From NCBI RefSeq assembly GCF_022836935.1, contig NZ_CP083239.1, positions 3,238,001-3,302,000 on the forward strand: a stretch of DNA of 64,000 nt, read 5' to 3'. The notes under the pieces are model-generated. The model ran no database searches and had not been told where the DNA came from. It was given only the letters and a program-made list of their open reading frames with translations. Positions within the stretch are counted from its first letter, which is position 1. The number at the start of each line of letters is the position of its first letter. The stretch comes from Ancylobacter polymorphus (lineage in GTDB: Bacteria > Pseudomonadota > Alphaproteobacteria > Rhizobiales > Xanthobacteraceae). A program made the position numbers and the translations under genes. Below are positions 18,998-28,130 of this stretch, one piece after another.

Positions 18998-19536
18998 GGT
19001 GCGGGATTCCCGGATTTCAGCGCGGGTTGTTCGGCCAGCGCCGCCAGCGCGGCGGTGCGGTCGAGGCCCTGTTTGCGCAGATTGTAATAGTGCTGGCACA
19101 GATCGCTGAAGCCGGCGCGGGACCCCTTCCCCGCCAATGTCGAGAAATCGGCGATGATTTCGCGCGCCGTCTCCTTGATGCCGATCTCCGACAGCATGGT
19201 CTCCAGCTGCACCGCGCGATTGGCGATCATCCGCCCGGTCTCGCCGAAGCGGTCATCGGCGGCGTCGAGCACATCGTGCCACGCCTTCGCCGCCGGCGCG
19301 TTCGCCGCCACATCCGCGCCCGCGTCGCGGCTGGCGAGCCAGACCTCCGGATCGGTGTCGTCGGTCGGCTGAAGCCAGGTCTTGCGGGCGATGGCGCTGG
19401 CCTCCGGCGCGGCCACCCGCTCACGCGTCTCCGGCTCGCGCGTCTCCGGCTCGCTCTCGCCCGGGCAGCCGGCGAGGCCGAGAGCGAGGACCGCGCTCAG
19501 CGACAGGCGCAGAAGGGAAAAGGGCGAGCTGCTCAT
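18994..19536 (-). CDS. mxaZ: Putative lipoprotein, MxaZ/MoxZ-like
   Basis: This 180-residue protein has an N-terminal signal with lipobox LGLAGC (Cys at about 24), then a charged, Glu/Pro/Thr-rich linker and a helical domain with no motif I recognise (AWHDVLDAADDRFGETGRMIANRAVQLE). It is the first gene of the minus-strand trio and overlaps the kinase gene by four bases. The name comes only from position: moxZ precedes moxYX in Paracoccus. It may be a periplasmic accessory sensor for the kinase. The start codon lacks a clear ribosome-binding site; two CTTATGA repeats sit immediately upstream. Confidence 0.65.
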   Translation of the reverse strand: MSSSPFSLLRLSLSAVLALGLAGCPGESEPETREPETRERVAAPEASAIARKTWLQPTDDTDPEVWLASRDAGADVAANAPAAKAWHDVLDAADDRFGETGRMIANRAVQLETMLSEIGIKETAREIIADFSTLAGKGSRAGFSDLCQHYYNLRKQGLDRTAALAALAEQPALKSGNPAP

Positions 19537-19540
19537 CTAT

Positions 19541-19562
19541 ACTTATGAACTTCTTATGAGAA
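19541..19562. promoter_or_regulatory. Direct repeat CTTATGA x2, candidate operator near mxaZ start
   Basis: CTTATGA occurs at 19542-19548 and 19553-19559, an 11-base period placing both copies on one DNA face. Read on the mxaZ strand they are TCATAAG. A third TCATAAG sits at 19832-19838 upstream of mxaF. Heptamer sites arranged on one face are usual for NarL-type regulators, so binding by the adjacent MxaX-like protein is a reasonable inference. Overlap with the mxaZ start region would suit autoregulation. Confidence 0.4.
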
Positions 19563-19820
19563 CGGCCGCAAACAGCGTTCCGTAACAGTACCGCTCCGGC
19601 GGTGCCGGCGCCAGCGTCATCGGCAAAGCCTGCGTCCGGGGTGCAGCATAAGGCTTCAACCCGCTGTCAGAGAAGCATTTTCGTGCGATTTGGGCAAGGC
19701 TTCCGGCAGTGGTGGGTGAGTTATCTGTGCGAACGGGAAAAAGTTCCTGCCCCGAATTTCCATTCTGCCTAAAGACAATAAATCCGAGCGCAGCGAACAA
19801 TACTCCCAGAACAGTCAATG

Positions 19821-19840
19821 TTCTTAGAAAATCATAAGAA
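19821..19840. promoter_or_regulatory. Inverted repeat upstream of mxaF, candidate activator site
   Basis: TTCTTA (19821-19826) and TAAGAA (19835-19840) form a perfect inverted repeat with an 8-base spacer that contains TCATAAG (19832-19838). It lies about 145 bases before the mxaF start in the A+T-richer divergent intergenic region (19537-19984, 448 bases, no gene). No defensible -35/-10 pair for mxaF could be chosen by eye in this region. Confidence 0.4.
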
Positions 19841-19984
19841 TTCTCCGCCGCTCCCTTAGACAATCTCATGGAACTGCCCACGAATGAGCGGGCGCGGCGA
19901 GGGATAAAAGAGACCCGCACGTCGACGGCAAAGCCGGGGCGCAGCGGGGCGGCTTGGGAAGTAGGAAACGCGAGGGAAGACCCA

Positions 19985-21889
19985 ATGAGCCGACTGCACA
20001 CTTCGGTGTCCGCGCTCTCCGTCGCCGCCGTCATGGCGGCCGCGATGAGCCTCGGCGCCTCGGCGCCGGCGGTGGCCAACGACAAGCTCGTCGAGCTGTC
20101 GAAAAGCACCGACAACTGGCCGATGACCGGCAAGAACTACAACGCCAACAATTACAGCGAAGCCAAGGAAATCACCAAGGCGAACGTCAAGCAGCTGCGT
20201 CCTGCCTGGTCGTTCTCCACCGGCGTGCTGTCCGGCCATGAGGGCACCCCCCTCGTCGTCGACGGCGTGATGTACATCCACTCGCCCTTCCCCAACACGA
20301 CCTTCGCGGTCGGGCTGGACGATCCGGGCAAGATCCTCTGGCAGCACAAGCCGAAGCAGAACCCGACCGCCCGCGCGGTGGCGTGCTGCGACGTGGTCAA
20401 TCGCGGCCTCGCCTATTGGCCGGGCAACGGCAAGGTCGGCCCGCTGATCATCAAGACCCAGCTCGACGGCAATGTGGTCGCGCTCGACGCCAAGACCGGC
20501 GAGGAGTACTGGAAGCTCGAAAACTCCGACATCAAGGTCGGCTCGACGCTCACCATCGCGCCTTACGTGGTCAAGGATTCGGTGCTGATCGGCTCCTCGG
20601 GCGCCGAACTCGGCGTGCGCGGCTATGTCACCGCCTATGACATCCCCACCGGCGCCCAGAAGTGGCGCGCCTATGCCACCGGGCCGGACGAGGAAGTGCG
20701 CCTCGCCGACGACTTCAACAGCGCCAACCCGCAATACGGCCAGAAGGGCCTCGGCAAGGCGACCTGGGAAGGCGAGGCCTGGAAGATCGGCGGCGGCACC
20801 AACTGGGGCTGGTACGCTTTCGACCCCGGTACCAACCTCTTCTACTACGGCTCGGGCAACCCGGCGCCGTGGAACGAGACGATGCGCCCGGGCGACAACA
20901 AGTGGACGATGACCATCTGGGGTCGCGACATCGACACGGGTAACGCCAAGTTCGGTTACCAGAAGACCCCGCACGACGAATGGGACTATGCCGGCGTCAA
21001 CGTCATGATGCTCTCCGAGCAGCAGGACAAGGAAGGGAAGATGCGCAAGCTTCTCACCCATCCCGACCGTAACGGCATCGTCTACACGCTCGACCGCACC
21101 AATGGCGACCTCGTCTCGGCCGACAAGATCGACGACACGGTCAACTGGGTGAAGAAGGTCGACCTGAAGACCGGCCTGCCCGAGCGCGATCCGGAATTCG
21201 GCACGCGCATGGACCACAAGGGCCGCGACATCTGCCCCTCGGCCATGGGCTACCACAACCAGGGACATGACTCCTACGATCCGGAGCGCAAGTCCTTCTT
21301 CATGGGCATCAACCACATCTGCATGGACTGGGAGCCCTTCATGCTTCCCTACCGTGCCGGCCAGTTCTTCGTCGGCGCGACCCTGTGGATGTATCCGGGC
21401 CCGAAGGGTGACCGCCAGACCTATGAAGGTCTCGGTCAGGTGAAGGCCTATGACGCCATCAACAACAAGTTCAAGTGGCAGGTGATGGAACGCTTCGCGG
21501 CCTGGGGCGGCACGCTCGCCACCGCTGGCGGCGTGATGTTCTACGGGACGCTGGACGGCTTCATCAAGGCGCGCGACAGCGACACCGGCGAGCTGCTGTG
21601 GAAGTTCAAGCTTCCCTCCGGCGTGATCGGCCACCCCATGACCTACACCCATAATGGCAAGCAGTTCGTCGCCATCTATTACGGCGTCGGTGGCTGGCCG
21701 GGCGTCGGCCTGGTGTTCGACCTCAACGACCCGACCGCCGGCCTCGGCTCGGTGGGCGCCTTCAAGCAGCTCCAGCACTACACCCAGATGGGTGGCGGCG
21801 TGATGGTGTTCTCGCTCAATGGCGACGGCCCCTACAGCGACCCGAACGTTGGCGAATACTCGACCAACGTCATCCAGGGCGGCGGCTGA
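19985..21889 (+). CDS. mxaF: Methanol dehydrogenase large subunit, calcium/PQQ type
   Basis: MxaF is the PQQ-containing alpha subunit of periplasmic methanol dehydrogenase (alpha2beta2), oxidising methanol to formaldehyde. The ATG at 19985 follows a purine-rich AGGGAAGA and gives 634 residues with a signal peptide ending near APAVAN; an in-frame upstream ATG at 19868 would spoil that signal. The eight-bladed propeller carries the adjacent disulfide pair C134-C135 and metal ligands E208 and N292. The catalytic base is D334 (HDEWDYAG), 42 residues after N292 as in known MxaF. Ala336 stands where XoxF enzymes have the extra lanthanide-binding Asp, so this is the calcium enzyme. First gene of the mxa operon. 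Confidence 0.97.
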   Translation: MSRLHTSVSALSVAAVMAAAMSLGASAPAVANDKLVELSKSTDNWPMTGKNYNANNYSEAKEITKANVKQLRPAWSFSTGVLSGHEGTPLVVDGVMYIHSPFPNTTFAVGLDDPGKILWQHKPKQNPTARAVACCDVVNRGLAYWPGNGKVGPLIIKTQLDGNVVALDAKTGEEYWKLENSDIKVGSTLTIAPYVVKDSVLIGSSGAELGVRGYVTAYDIPTGAQKWRAYATGPDEEVRLADDFNSANPQYGQKGLGKATWEGEAWKIGGGTNWGWYAFDPGTNLFYYGSGNPAPWNETMRPGDNKWTMTIWGRDIDTGNAKFGYQKTPHDEWDYAGVNVMMLSEQQDKEGKMRKLLTHPDRNGIVYTLDRTNGDLVSADKIDDTVNWVKKVDLKTGLPERDPEFGTRMDHKGRDICPSAMGYHNQGHDSYDPERKSFFMGINHICMDWEPFMLPYRAGQFFVGATLWMYPGPKGDRQTYEGLGQVKAYDAINNKFKWQVMERFAAWGGTLATAGGVMFYGTLDGFIKARDSDTGELLWKFKLPSGVIGHPMTYTHNGKQFVAIYYGVGGWPGVGLVFDLNDPTAGLGSVGAFKQLQHYTQMGGGVMVFSLNGDGPYSDPNVGEYSTNVIQGGG

Positions 21890-21904
21890 TCCTTCGCCTG
21901 ACAC

Positions 21905-22034
21905 GCCGCCGGCCGCAAAGCGCGGCGGGCGGCGCTGTCCCCGAAGGCCGGGTGTCCGGCGGCTGCCTCGCCGCCGGTCGCCTAGGGAAAGGGGACGCGC
22001 GCCGACAAGGGCTCACTGCCGGTGCCGCGTCCCC
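21905..22034 (+). promoter_or_regulatory. Three consecutive hairpins in the mxaF-mxaJ spacer
   Basis: Hairpin 1 (21905-21933) pairs GCCGCC-g-GCCGC with GCGGC-g-GGCGGC around AAAGC. Hairpin 2 (21956-21977) pairs CCGGCGG with CCGCCGG. Hairpin 3 pairs GGGGACGCG (21991-21999) with CGCGTCCCC (22026-22034). None has a T-tract. They fill most of the 204-base spacer and likely protect the mxaF message 3' end or partly stop transcription, making mxaF product more abundant than the downstream genes. This is inference from structure and position. Confidence 0.6.
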
Positions 22035-22093
22035 TGCCCGCCCCTGCCTCACAGCACCTTCCGCACCCGAAATCCCGTCCAGGAGGACTCGCC

Positions 22094-22987
22094 ATGGGCT
22101 CCCCGATGTCCACACGACAGGTCGTCAGCCGGCTCGCCCTTGCCGCCGGTCTCGCCTTGTCCGGTTTTGCCTTTGCCGGGCTCGCCCGCGCCGCGACCGT
22201 CGAGGCCGACAAGGCCGCCGGCCGCAATCCCAACGAGCTGCGCATCTGCGCCTCGAACGCCGAAGCGCCGTTCTCCGCCGCCGACAATAGCGGCTTCGAG
22301 GACCGCATCGCCATCGTGCTGGCGCAGGCCATGGGCCGCAAGCCGGTCTTCGTGCGCACCGACCAGCCCGGCATCTATCTCGTGCGCGACCAGCTCGACA
22401 AGAACAACTGCGACGTCGTGATGGGCGTCGATGTCGGCGACGAGCGCGTGCTCGCCTCCAAGCCCTATTACCGCACCGGCTATGTGCTGGTGACCAAGGC
22501 CGACCGCAACATCACCGCCAGCGACTGGGAAGACCAGCAGATCAAGGACCAGGCCCGTTTCGCGGTGCGCTTCTATTCGCCCGCCGAGACCATGCTCAAG
22601 CGCATCGGCCGGTTCGAGGACAACGCGGCCTACATGTATTCGCTGGTCAATTTCAAATCCCGCCGCAACCAGTGGGTCCAGGTGCCGGGCGACCGCATCG
22701 TCTCCGAGGTCGCCAGCGGCGAGGCCGATGTCGGCATCGCCTTCGCGCCCGAGGTGGCGCGCTATGTGAAAGCGTCGTCCACCCCGCTGCGGATCACGGT
22801 GATCACCAAGGACATCGACCGGCCGAACGATGCGCCGATCCCGATGCATTACGACCAGGCCATCGGCGTGCGCAAGAACGACCCGGAACTGGTCAAGCAG
22901 ATCAACGAAGCGCTGGAGAAGGCGCGCCCGCAGATCGAGCAGATCCTCACCCAGGAAGGCATTCCGCTGCTTGAGCCGAATACCTGA
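22094..22987 (+). CDS. mxaJ: MxaJ, periplasmic binding-protein-like methanol oxidation protein
   Basis: MxaJ is a periplasmic protein of the extracellular solute-binding family 3 fold required for methanol dehydrogenase assembly or stability in methylotrophs. The ATG at 22094 is preceded by AGGAGG with 7-base spacing and gives 297 residues with a signal peptide ending at [10 protein letters not shown]. The mature part starts [26 protein letters not shown], typical of MxaJ/XoxJ, and continues with [27 protein letters not shown]. Its place second after mxaF is canonical. Confidence 0.94.
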   Translation: MGSPMSTRQVVSRLALAAGLALSGFAFAGLARAATVEADKAAGRNPNELRICASNAEAPFSAADNSGFEDRIAIVLAQAMGRKPVFVRTDQPGIYLVRDQLDKNNCDVVMGVDVGDERVLASKPYYRTGYVLVTKADRNITASDWEDQQIKDQARFAVRFYSPAETMLKRIGRFEDNAAYMYSLVNFKSRRNQWVQVPGDRIVSEVASGEADVGIAFAPEVARYVKASSTPLRITVITKDIDRPNDAPIPMHYDQAIGVRKNDPELVKQINEALEKARPQIEQILTQEGIPLLEPNT

Positions 22988-23060
22988 CCATGGCCTCCGA
23001 CGCACCGCGTGTCTGCCGGGCCGCGGTGCGCCCCTGATCTCTGGATGTGAACAAGATTCG

Positions 23061-23654
23061 ATGACGAAGACGATTTTCACCAAGAAGGCGGCTACGCTGC
23101 TGCTCGCCGGAGCGCTCGGAGCCGGTGTGGTCGGGTTCGGTGCCCGTGCCGCGATCATGCTCAGTAACACCGTCACCGGGCAGCCGCTCGACCTGTCCGA
23201 GGCGCCGGAAGAGGGACGCGACACCAAGGCGGTGAAGGTCTTCCTGGAGACGGGCAAGAACATCTACAACGAAGACCCCGTCTGCCTGCCCAAGGCGCAC
23301 GAGATCTTCCTGTCCATGTGCTCGGGCTGCCACGGCCATTATGGCGAGGGCAAGATCGGCCCCGGCCTCAACGATTCCTACTGGACCTACCCCAAGAACG
23401 AGACCGACCAGGGCTTGTTCGAGACGATCTTCGGCGGCGCCAACGGCCAGATGGGCCCGATGTATGGCGCGCTGAACATGAACGAGATGCTGCTCGCCAT
23501 GGCCTGGGTCCGGCATCTCTACAAGGACGATCCGAAGGGCGCCGTGTGGCTCACCGATGAGCAGCGCAGCAAGTTCAAGCCCTTCGACGCGAACGCCAAG
23601 CACGTTGAGCCAGCCGAAGAGCTGCCCGCGGCGTGCGGCGGGCCGGCCGGCTGA
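23061..23654 (+). CDS. mxaG: Cytochrome cL, electron acceptor of methanol dehydrogenase
   Basis: MxaG accepts electrons from PQQH2 in MxaFI. I chose the ATG at 23061 (MTKTIFTKK), giving 197 residues with a signal or anchor segment of about 30 residues. The single heme site is CSGCH (C87, C90, H91); a likely Met ligand lies in [15 protein letters not shown]. The region [23 protein letters not shown] before the heme is characteristic of the acidic cytochrome cL family. It lies 73 bases after mxaJ and 43 before mxaI. Confidence 0.95.
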   Translation: MTKTIFTKKAATLLLAGALGAGVVGFGARAAIMLSNTVTGQPLDLSEAPEEGRDTKAVKVFLETGKNIYNEDPVCLPKAHEIFLSMCSGCHGHYGEGKIGPGLNDSYWTYPKNETDQGLFETIFGGANGQMGPMYGALNMNEMLLAMAWVRHLYKDDPKGAVWLTDEQRSKFKPFDANAKHVEPAEELPAACGGPAG

Positions 23655-23697
23655 ACCGGTCGGTTGATGACGGGTGGAAAACGACCAGGAGACTGAC

Positions 23698-24009
23698 ATG
23701 AGCATCATCGACCGCAGCCTCACCTTCGCCATGACCCTCGCCGGCGCCGGCGTGCTGTCCCTCGCTCTGGTGGGCGGCGCCAGCGCCTATGACGGCACCA
23801 ATTGCAAGGCGCCCGGCAATTGCTGGGAACCCAAGCCCGGCTATCCCGACAAGGTGGCGGGCTCCAAATACGATCCCAAGCACGATCCCAAGGAACTGAA
23901 CAAGCAGTCGGAATCGATCAAGGCGATGGAAGCGCGCAACGCCCAGCGCGTCGCCAACTTCGAGAAGACCGGCAAGTGGGTCTACGACGTGAGCAAGATC
24001 CCGAACTGA
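23698..24009 (+). CDS. mxaI: Methanol dehydrogenase small (beta) subunit
   Basis: MxaI is the small beta subunit wrapped on the MxaF surface; it is found only with calcium-type dehydrogenase, never with XoxF. The ATG at 23698, five bases after AGGAGA, gives 103 residues. The signal peptide ends at GGASA, and the mature 74-residue protein begins YDGTNCKAPGNCWEPKPGYP, with the conserved disulfide cysteines, then a Lys-rich helix (KELNKQSESIKAMEARNAQRV). Length and sequence are diagnostic. Confidence 0.97.
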   Translation: MSIIDRSLTFAMTLAGAGVLSLALVGGASAYDGTNCKAPGNCWEPKPGYPDKVAGSKYDPKHDPKELNKQSESIKAMEARNAQRVANFEKTGKWVYDVSKIPN

Positions 24010-24116
24010 CCCCCCGGCCGCACGGCTCTGTTCTTCGAGAACCCACTTGCGGGCGGACGATATTCTCCTGTCCGCCCCGCGATCCTCCGGGCAAGCCGCC
24101 CGGTTTGTGGGCAACT

Positions 24117-24171
24117 GGCGCGGCCGACGCCGGGCGGGGTCCCCTCCGTCCGGCGTGGGCCGCGCCCTTTT
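24117..24171 (+). terminator. Strong intercistronic hairpin between mxaI and mxaR
   Basis: The arms 24117-24133 and 24150-24166 (GGCGCGGCC...ACGCCGG and its inverse) pair at 16 of 17 positions around a 16-base loop, followed by CTTTT (24167-24171). This looks like a leaky intrinsic terminator placed in the 205-base gap after the structural genes mxaFJGI and before the maturation genes mxaRSACKLD. Partial read-through would give high structural and low assembly-factor expression. No gene is present in this gap. Confidence 0.65.
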
Positions 24172-24214
24172 CCGGCACAAGCGGCCCGCGCCCGCCGCCT
24201 GAGAGGCTCCCCCC

Positions 24215-25246
24215 ATGCATCTCGTCCGCGATCCCGATTCCGTGCTGGCGGACTGGCACGCCCACGCGCTGCGCTTCGAGCGCGAGATCGGCAAGGTGGT
24301 GCTGGGGCAGGAACGGGTCATCCGCCTGCTGACCATCGCCACCTTCGCGCGCGGCCATGTGCTGCTGGAAGGCGATGTCGGCGTCGGCAAGACCACGCTG
24401 CTGCGGGCCATGGCCCGCGCCATCGGCGGCGCCTTCGAGCGCATCGAGGGCACGATCGACCTGATGCCGGGCGATCTCGTCTACCATGCCCATCTCGGCG
24501 AGGACGGCAAGCCGCGCATCGACCCCGGCCCGCTGCTGCGCCAGGGTGAGGACCTCTCCATCTTCTTCTTCAACGAGATCAACCGCGCCCGCCCCCAGGT
24601 GCATTCGCTGCTGCTGCGGCTGATGGCGGAGCGCTCGGTCTCGGCCTTCAACCGCGAATACCGTTTCCCGCATGTGCAGGTCTTCGCCGACCGCAACCGG
24701 GTGGAGCGCGAGGAGACCTTCGAACTGCCCGCCGCCGCTCGCGACCGCTTCCTGATGGAGGTGCAGGTGGCGATGCCGGAAGCGGAGGAAGCCCGGCGCG
24801 CGCTGGTGTTCGATCCGCGCTTCCACGATGTCGACGCGCTGCTGATGGATGTGGAGAGCGGCGTGCTCGACCCGCAGGCGCTCGGCACCGTCGCCCGCGC
24901 CATCCAGATCGGCGTGCGCACCAGCCCGGCGCTGGAAGCCTACACGCTGGCGCTGTGGGAAGGCGTGCGCCATCCCGGCGCGCTCGGCCTCACCATCGAG
25001 GGCGTGTCGATGGACCGGGTGGTGCAGGGCGGCGCCAGCCCGCGCGGCATGAGCTACCTCATCCGTGCCGCCCGTGTGCGGGCGTGGCTGGAAGGGCGCG
25101 ACATGGTGGTGCCGGAGGATCTGCGCGCCGTGTTTCCCGAAGTCATGGCGCACCGCATCTTCACCGATCCGGTCTACGAGATGCGCCGCGAACCCATCGT
25201 CGCCGCGCTCATCGCCGGCGTGTTCGAACGGGTGCCGGCGCCATGA
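24215..25246 (+). CDS. mxaR: MxaR, MoxR-type AAA+ ATPase
   Basis: MoxR-family ATPases act as chaperones with VWA-domain partners; MxaR is needed to make active methanol dehydrogenase. The 343-residue protein has Walker A GDVGVGKTT (about residue 54), Walker B FFFNEINRARPQVHSLLL, sensor 1 FADRNRVEREETFELPAAARDRFLM and the MoxR lid domain. Two VWA proteins (mxaC, mxaL) and a DUF58 protein (mxaS) follow, the expected partners. The stop overlaps the mxaS ATG (ATGA). Confidence 0.94.
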   Translation: MHLVRDPDSVLADWHAHALRFEREIGKVVLGQERVIRLLTIATFARGHVLLEGDVGVGKTTLLRAMARAIGGAFERIEGTIDLMPGDLVYHAHLGEDGKPRIDPGPLLRQGEDLSIFFFNEINRARPQVHSLLLRLMAERSVSAFNREYRFPHVQVFADRNRVEREETFELPAAARDRFLMEVQVAMPEAEEARRALVFDPRFHDVDALLMDVESGVLDPQALGTVARAIQIGVRTSPALEAYTLALWEGVRHPGALGLTIEGVSMDRVVQGGASPRGMSYLIRAARVRAWLEGRDMVVPEDLRAVFPEVMAHRIFTDPVYEMRREPIVAALIAGVFERVPAP

Positions 25247-26115
25247 CGGCGACGCCGCGCGACACGCCGACCGCCGACGATCTGCGCCCGCTTCCCTATC
25301 GCCTGCGCTGGCGGCCGGAGGGCATCTTTCCCGGCGCCCATCCCGGGCGGGGCGAGGGCGCGGAGGGTGAGTTCCGCCGCCATGTCTCGCTGCTGCGACA
25401 GCCAGATCCCCGCCGCATCGACCTGCGCGTCTCGCTGCGCGATCCCTATGGCGAATTGCATGTGCGGCAGTTTGCGCCGCGCCGCGCCGTGCCGGTGGCG
25501 ATGCTGGTCGATCTCTCCGGCTCCATGCGCTTCGGCGCGGCGGTGGCCGGTCCTGTGGCGGAACTCGGCGCGCTGCTGGCGCTGTCCGCCGTGCGCTCCG
25601 GCGACACTTTCGCGCTGTTCGGCTGCGACGAAGCGGTGAACGAGGCCGCCAGCCTGACGCTGTCGCGCCGGCGCGGACTGGAGGCGGAGGTGCGCGAGCG
25701 GCTGATGGCGGCGCAACCCCGCGGCGCCGGTGCGGCCGGCCTGTTCGAGGCCGCCGGCCGCCTGCCGGGGCGTCGTTCCCTGGTGTTTCTGGTGTCGGAT
25801 TTCCTCATGCCGGCGGCCGAGATCGAGCGCCTGCTCGACGCGCTGTGGCGGCACGATGTGGTCCCCGTCGTGCTGCGCGACGGCGCGGTGGAAGAAGACC
25901 TGCCGCGCTGGGGGCTGATCGAACTCGGAGATTTGGAGACCGGCGCGGCACGGCTCGTCTTCATGCGCCCGGCCTTGCGCGCCCGCTGGCTGCGCGCGGC
26001 GCGCGAGCGGCAGGCGGCGCTGGCGGCGCTGTTCGCCCGTCGTGGCCTGCGCCCGGTTGGACTCAAGGACGCGCTCGACACCGACGCGCTGGCCCAGCGG
26101 CTGATGGAGGGCTAA
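25243..26115 (+). CDS. mxaS: MxaS, DUF58 protein with VWA-like fold
   Basis: The 290-residue cytoplasmic protein starts at an ATG that overlaps the mxaR stop. It shows the DUF58 pattern: a basic-aromatic start (LRWRPEGIFPGAHPGRGEG), DLRVSLRDPYGELHVRQFAP, then a metal-site-like VDLSGSMRFG at about residue 87. It is thought to work with the MoxR ATPase in calcium insertion or assembly of the dehydrogenase. The stop codon abuts the mxaA ATG directly. Confidence 0.9.
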   Translation: MTATPRDTPTADDLRPLPYRLRWRPEGIFPGAHPGRGEGAEGEFRRHVSLLRQPDPRRIDLRVSLRDPYGELHVRQFAPRRAVPVAMLVDLSGSMRFGAAVAGPVAELGALLALSAVRSGDTFALFGCDEAVNEAASLTLSRRRGLEAEVRERLMAAQPRGAGAAGLFEAAGRLPGRRSLVFLVSDFLMPAAEIERLLDALWRHDVVPVVLRDGAVEEDLPRWGLIELGDLETGAARLVFMRPALRARWLRAARERQAALAALFARRGLRPVGLKDALDTDALAQRLMEG

Positions 26116-27054
26116 ATGCGCCGGCTTGCCCGCCTCGTCGCGACCCTGAGTGTGCTGGCGCTGACGGCGGCCCCCGCCCTCGCCCAGCTGCGCGGCGTGG
26201 AACTCTACGCCCCGCGCAGCTTCGGCCATGTCATCGGCGACACGCTCACCCTCACGGCCGAGATCGCGCTCGACGCGCCTTTCGTGCTCGATTCCGCCTC
26301 GCTGCCCACCCCGCGCGCGCTCAATTACTGGCTCGACCTCAGGGATGTGCGGGTGAAGGACAGGGGCGTCCGTGAGGGCGTCCACCGCTACACGCTCGAC
26401 CTCGTCTACCAGACCTTCTATGCGCCGCTGGAGCCGCGCCGGCTCACCATCCCCGCCGTCGCCCTGTTCGCCGTCGATGGCGAGCGGCGGGTGGCGGTGG
26501 ACGTGCCGAGCTGGTCGTTCCTCATGTCGCCGCTGCGCGAGATCGTCGCCACTGGGCCGGGCCCGGCCATGGCGCTGCGGCCGGACATCGCCCCGCGTCC
26601 GCTGCCCACGGCGCCGCTGACGCGTGGGCTGCTGCTCGCGCTCGGCGTGGCGCTGCTCTCCCTTCTGCTCCTCGCCTGGCAGATGGGCTGGGGACCGTTC
26701 GGCCACCGCCGGTCGCGCCCCTTCGCGCGGGCGGCGCGGGCGATACCGTCAGGGCTGGCCGCGCCGGCGGGCGATCCCGCGCTGGCCGACCCGCGCTACA
26801 CCCGCGCGCTGCAGACGCTGCACCGGGCCTTCGATGCCACCGACGGCAAGGGTGTGTTCGCCGAGGACCTGCCCGGCTTCTTCGAGCGCCACGCCGCCTT
26901 CCGAACGGCGGAGGCGGAGGTGCGCCGCCTGTTCGCTGCCTCCCGCCGCGCCTTTTTCGGTGCCGACCCCGCCGGGGCGCAGCGCGAATTGCCGCCGGCC
27001 GAGCTGGTGGCGCTGGCGCGCCGGCTGCGCGCGGTCGAGCGGGGCACGGCATGA
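26116..27054 (+). CDS. mxaA: MxaA, membrane-anchored methanol dehydrogenase maturation protein
   Basis: The 312-residue protein has a signal peptide (cut near ALAQ), a periplasmic domain (about 25-165), one membrane helix (about 172-192, GLLLALGVALLSLLLLAWQMGW) and a cytoplasmic tail. MxaA is required together with MxaKL for calcium incorporation in Methylorubrum; the exact role is unknown. It begins right at the mxaS stop and ends overlapping mxaC (ATGA). Confidence 0.88.
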   Translation: MRRLARLVATLSVLALTAAPALAQLRGVELYAPRSFGHVIGDTLTLTAEIALDAPFVLDSASLPTPRALNYWLDLRDVRVKDRGVREGVHRYTLDLVYQTFYAPLEPRRLTIPAVALFAVDGERRVAVDVPSWSFLMSPLREIVATGPGPAMALRPDIAPRPLPTAPLTRGLLLALGVALLSLLLLAWQMGWGPFGHRRSRPFARAARAIPSGLAAPAGDPALADPRYTRALQTLHRAFDATDGKGVFAEDLPGFFERHAAFRTAEAEVRRLFAASRRAFFGADPAGAQRELPPAELVALARRLRAVERGTA

Positions 27055-28130
27055 ACGCCGCCGGCGCCGTCTGGGACGGGCTGACGCGCGGCTGGGGCGT
27101 CGATCACCCCGCCATGCTGGCGCTGCTGCTGCTCGCCGTGCTGCCGCTGCTGGCCACCCCCTTCCGCCGGCGCGGCATCGCCGCCACGAGCCTGATCCCG
27201 GACGATCCTCTGTCGCGGATCATGGGCGTGGGCCTGCGGCTGGCCGGCGTCGTGGCCATGGTGGCACTGGTGCTCGGGCTCGCCGGCCTGCACCGGCGCG
27301 AGCAGAGCGTCGAGCGCGAGGGCACCGGCGCGCATCTCGTGCTGCTGCTCGACCGGTCCTCCAGCATGGATAACAGCTTCGCCGGCCGCGCCCCCACCGG
27401 CGACCAGGAATCGAAATCCGCCGCCGCCAAGCGCCTGCTGGCGGAGTTCGTCGCCCGCCGCCCGCATGACCGCATCGCGGTGGCCGCCTTCTCCACCTCG
27501 CCCATGCCGGTGCTGCCACTGACCGATCATCACGAGGTGGTGGACGCGGCGATCGACGCCATCGACCGGCCGGGCCTCGCCTTCACCGATGTCGGGCGCG
27601 GACTGGCGCTCGCCTTCTCCTCTTTCGCCGACGACACGGACGAAGCCTCGCGCGCCGTGCTGCTGGTGTCGGATGGCGCGGCGCTGATCGACCGCCGGGT
27701 GCAGGAGGCGCTGCGCGACGCGGCGGCACGCACGCCGCTGCATCTCTACTGGCTGTTCCTGCGCACGCGCGGGGCGCAGGGCATTTACGACGTGCCGGCC
27801 TCGGGCGATGATTCCGCGCAGGCCAATCCGGAGCGGCATCTCCACCTGTTCCTGCAGAGCCTCGGACTGCCCTACCGCGCCTTCGAGGCTACCAGCCCTG
27901 AAGCGGTGGCGCAGGCGATCACCGAGATCGACCGGCAGGAAACCCGGCCGATCCGCTATGCCGAGCGCATTCCCCGCCGCGATCTCGCCCGCCCGGCCTT
28001 TCTCGTCGCCGCCCTCGCCGTGGCGCTGCTGCTGGCCGCCAAGCTGGCCGAGCGGCAGCTGCGCCCGGCGGGCCGCCGGCTGGCAGGCGCGACGCCGCTT
28101 CCCGCCGCCGATCTGAGGAGGGCCGCATGA
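27051..28130 (+). CDS. mxaC: MxaC, VWA-domain membrane protein
   Basis: The 359-residue protein has two N-terminal membrane helices, a VWA domain (about 85-280) with the MIDAS start LLLDRSSSMDNSF and later TDVGRGLALAFSSF, and a C-terminal membrane helix (about 305-325). This Batf/BatA-like layout is standard for MoxR-associated VWA proteins. It is translationally coupled to both neighbours by ATGA overlaps. Confidence 0.9.
   Translation: MNAAGAVWDGLTRGWGVDHPAMLALLLLAVLPLLATPFRRRGIAATSLIPDDPLSRIMGVGLRLAGVVAMVALVLGLAGLHRREQSVEREGTGAHLVLLLDRSSSMDNSFAGRAPTGDQESKSAAAKRLLAEFVARRPHDRIAVAAFSTSPMPVLPLTDHHEVVDAAIDAIDRPGLAFTDVGRGLALAFSSFADDTDEASRAVLLVSDGAALIDRRVQEALRDAAARTPLHLYWLFLRTRGAQGIYDVPASGDDSAQANPERHLHLFLQSLGLPYRAFEATSPEAVAQAITEIDRQETRPIRYAERIPRRDLARPAFLVAALAVALLLAAKLAERQLRPAGRRLAGATPLPAADLRRAA

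Noticed and set aside
19772..19830. AAGACA (19772-19777) and TAGAAA (19825-19830) as an mxaF promoter of the Methylorubrum type
   Set aside because: The hexamers resemble the published-type elements as I remember them, but the spacer is 47 bases instead of about 17.
19543..20133. Minus-strand frame overlapping the mxaF start and the divergent promoter region
   Set aside because: It covers the conserved mxaF N-terminus and the intergenic region, has no recognisable domain, and would read through the candidate operators.
19985..21889. Large subunit as lanthanide-dependent XoxF
   Set aside because: Two residues after catalytic D334 is Ala, not the lanthanide-binding Asp, and mxaI, which accompanies only the calcium form, is present.
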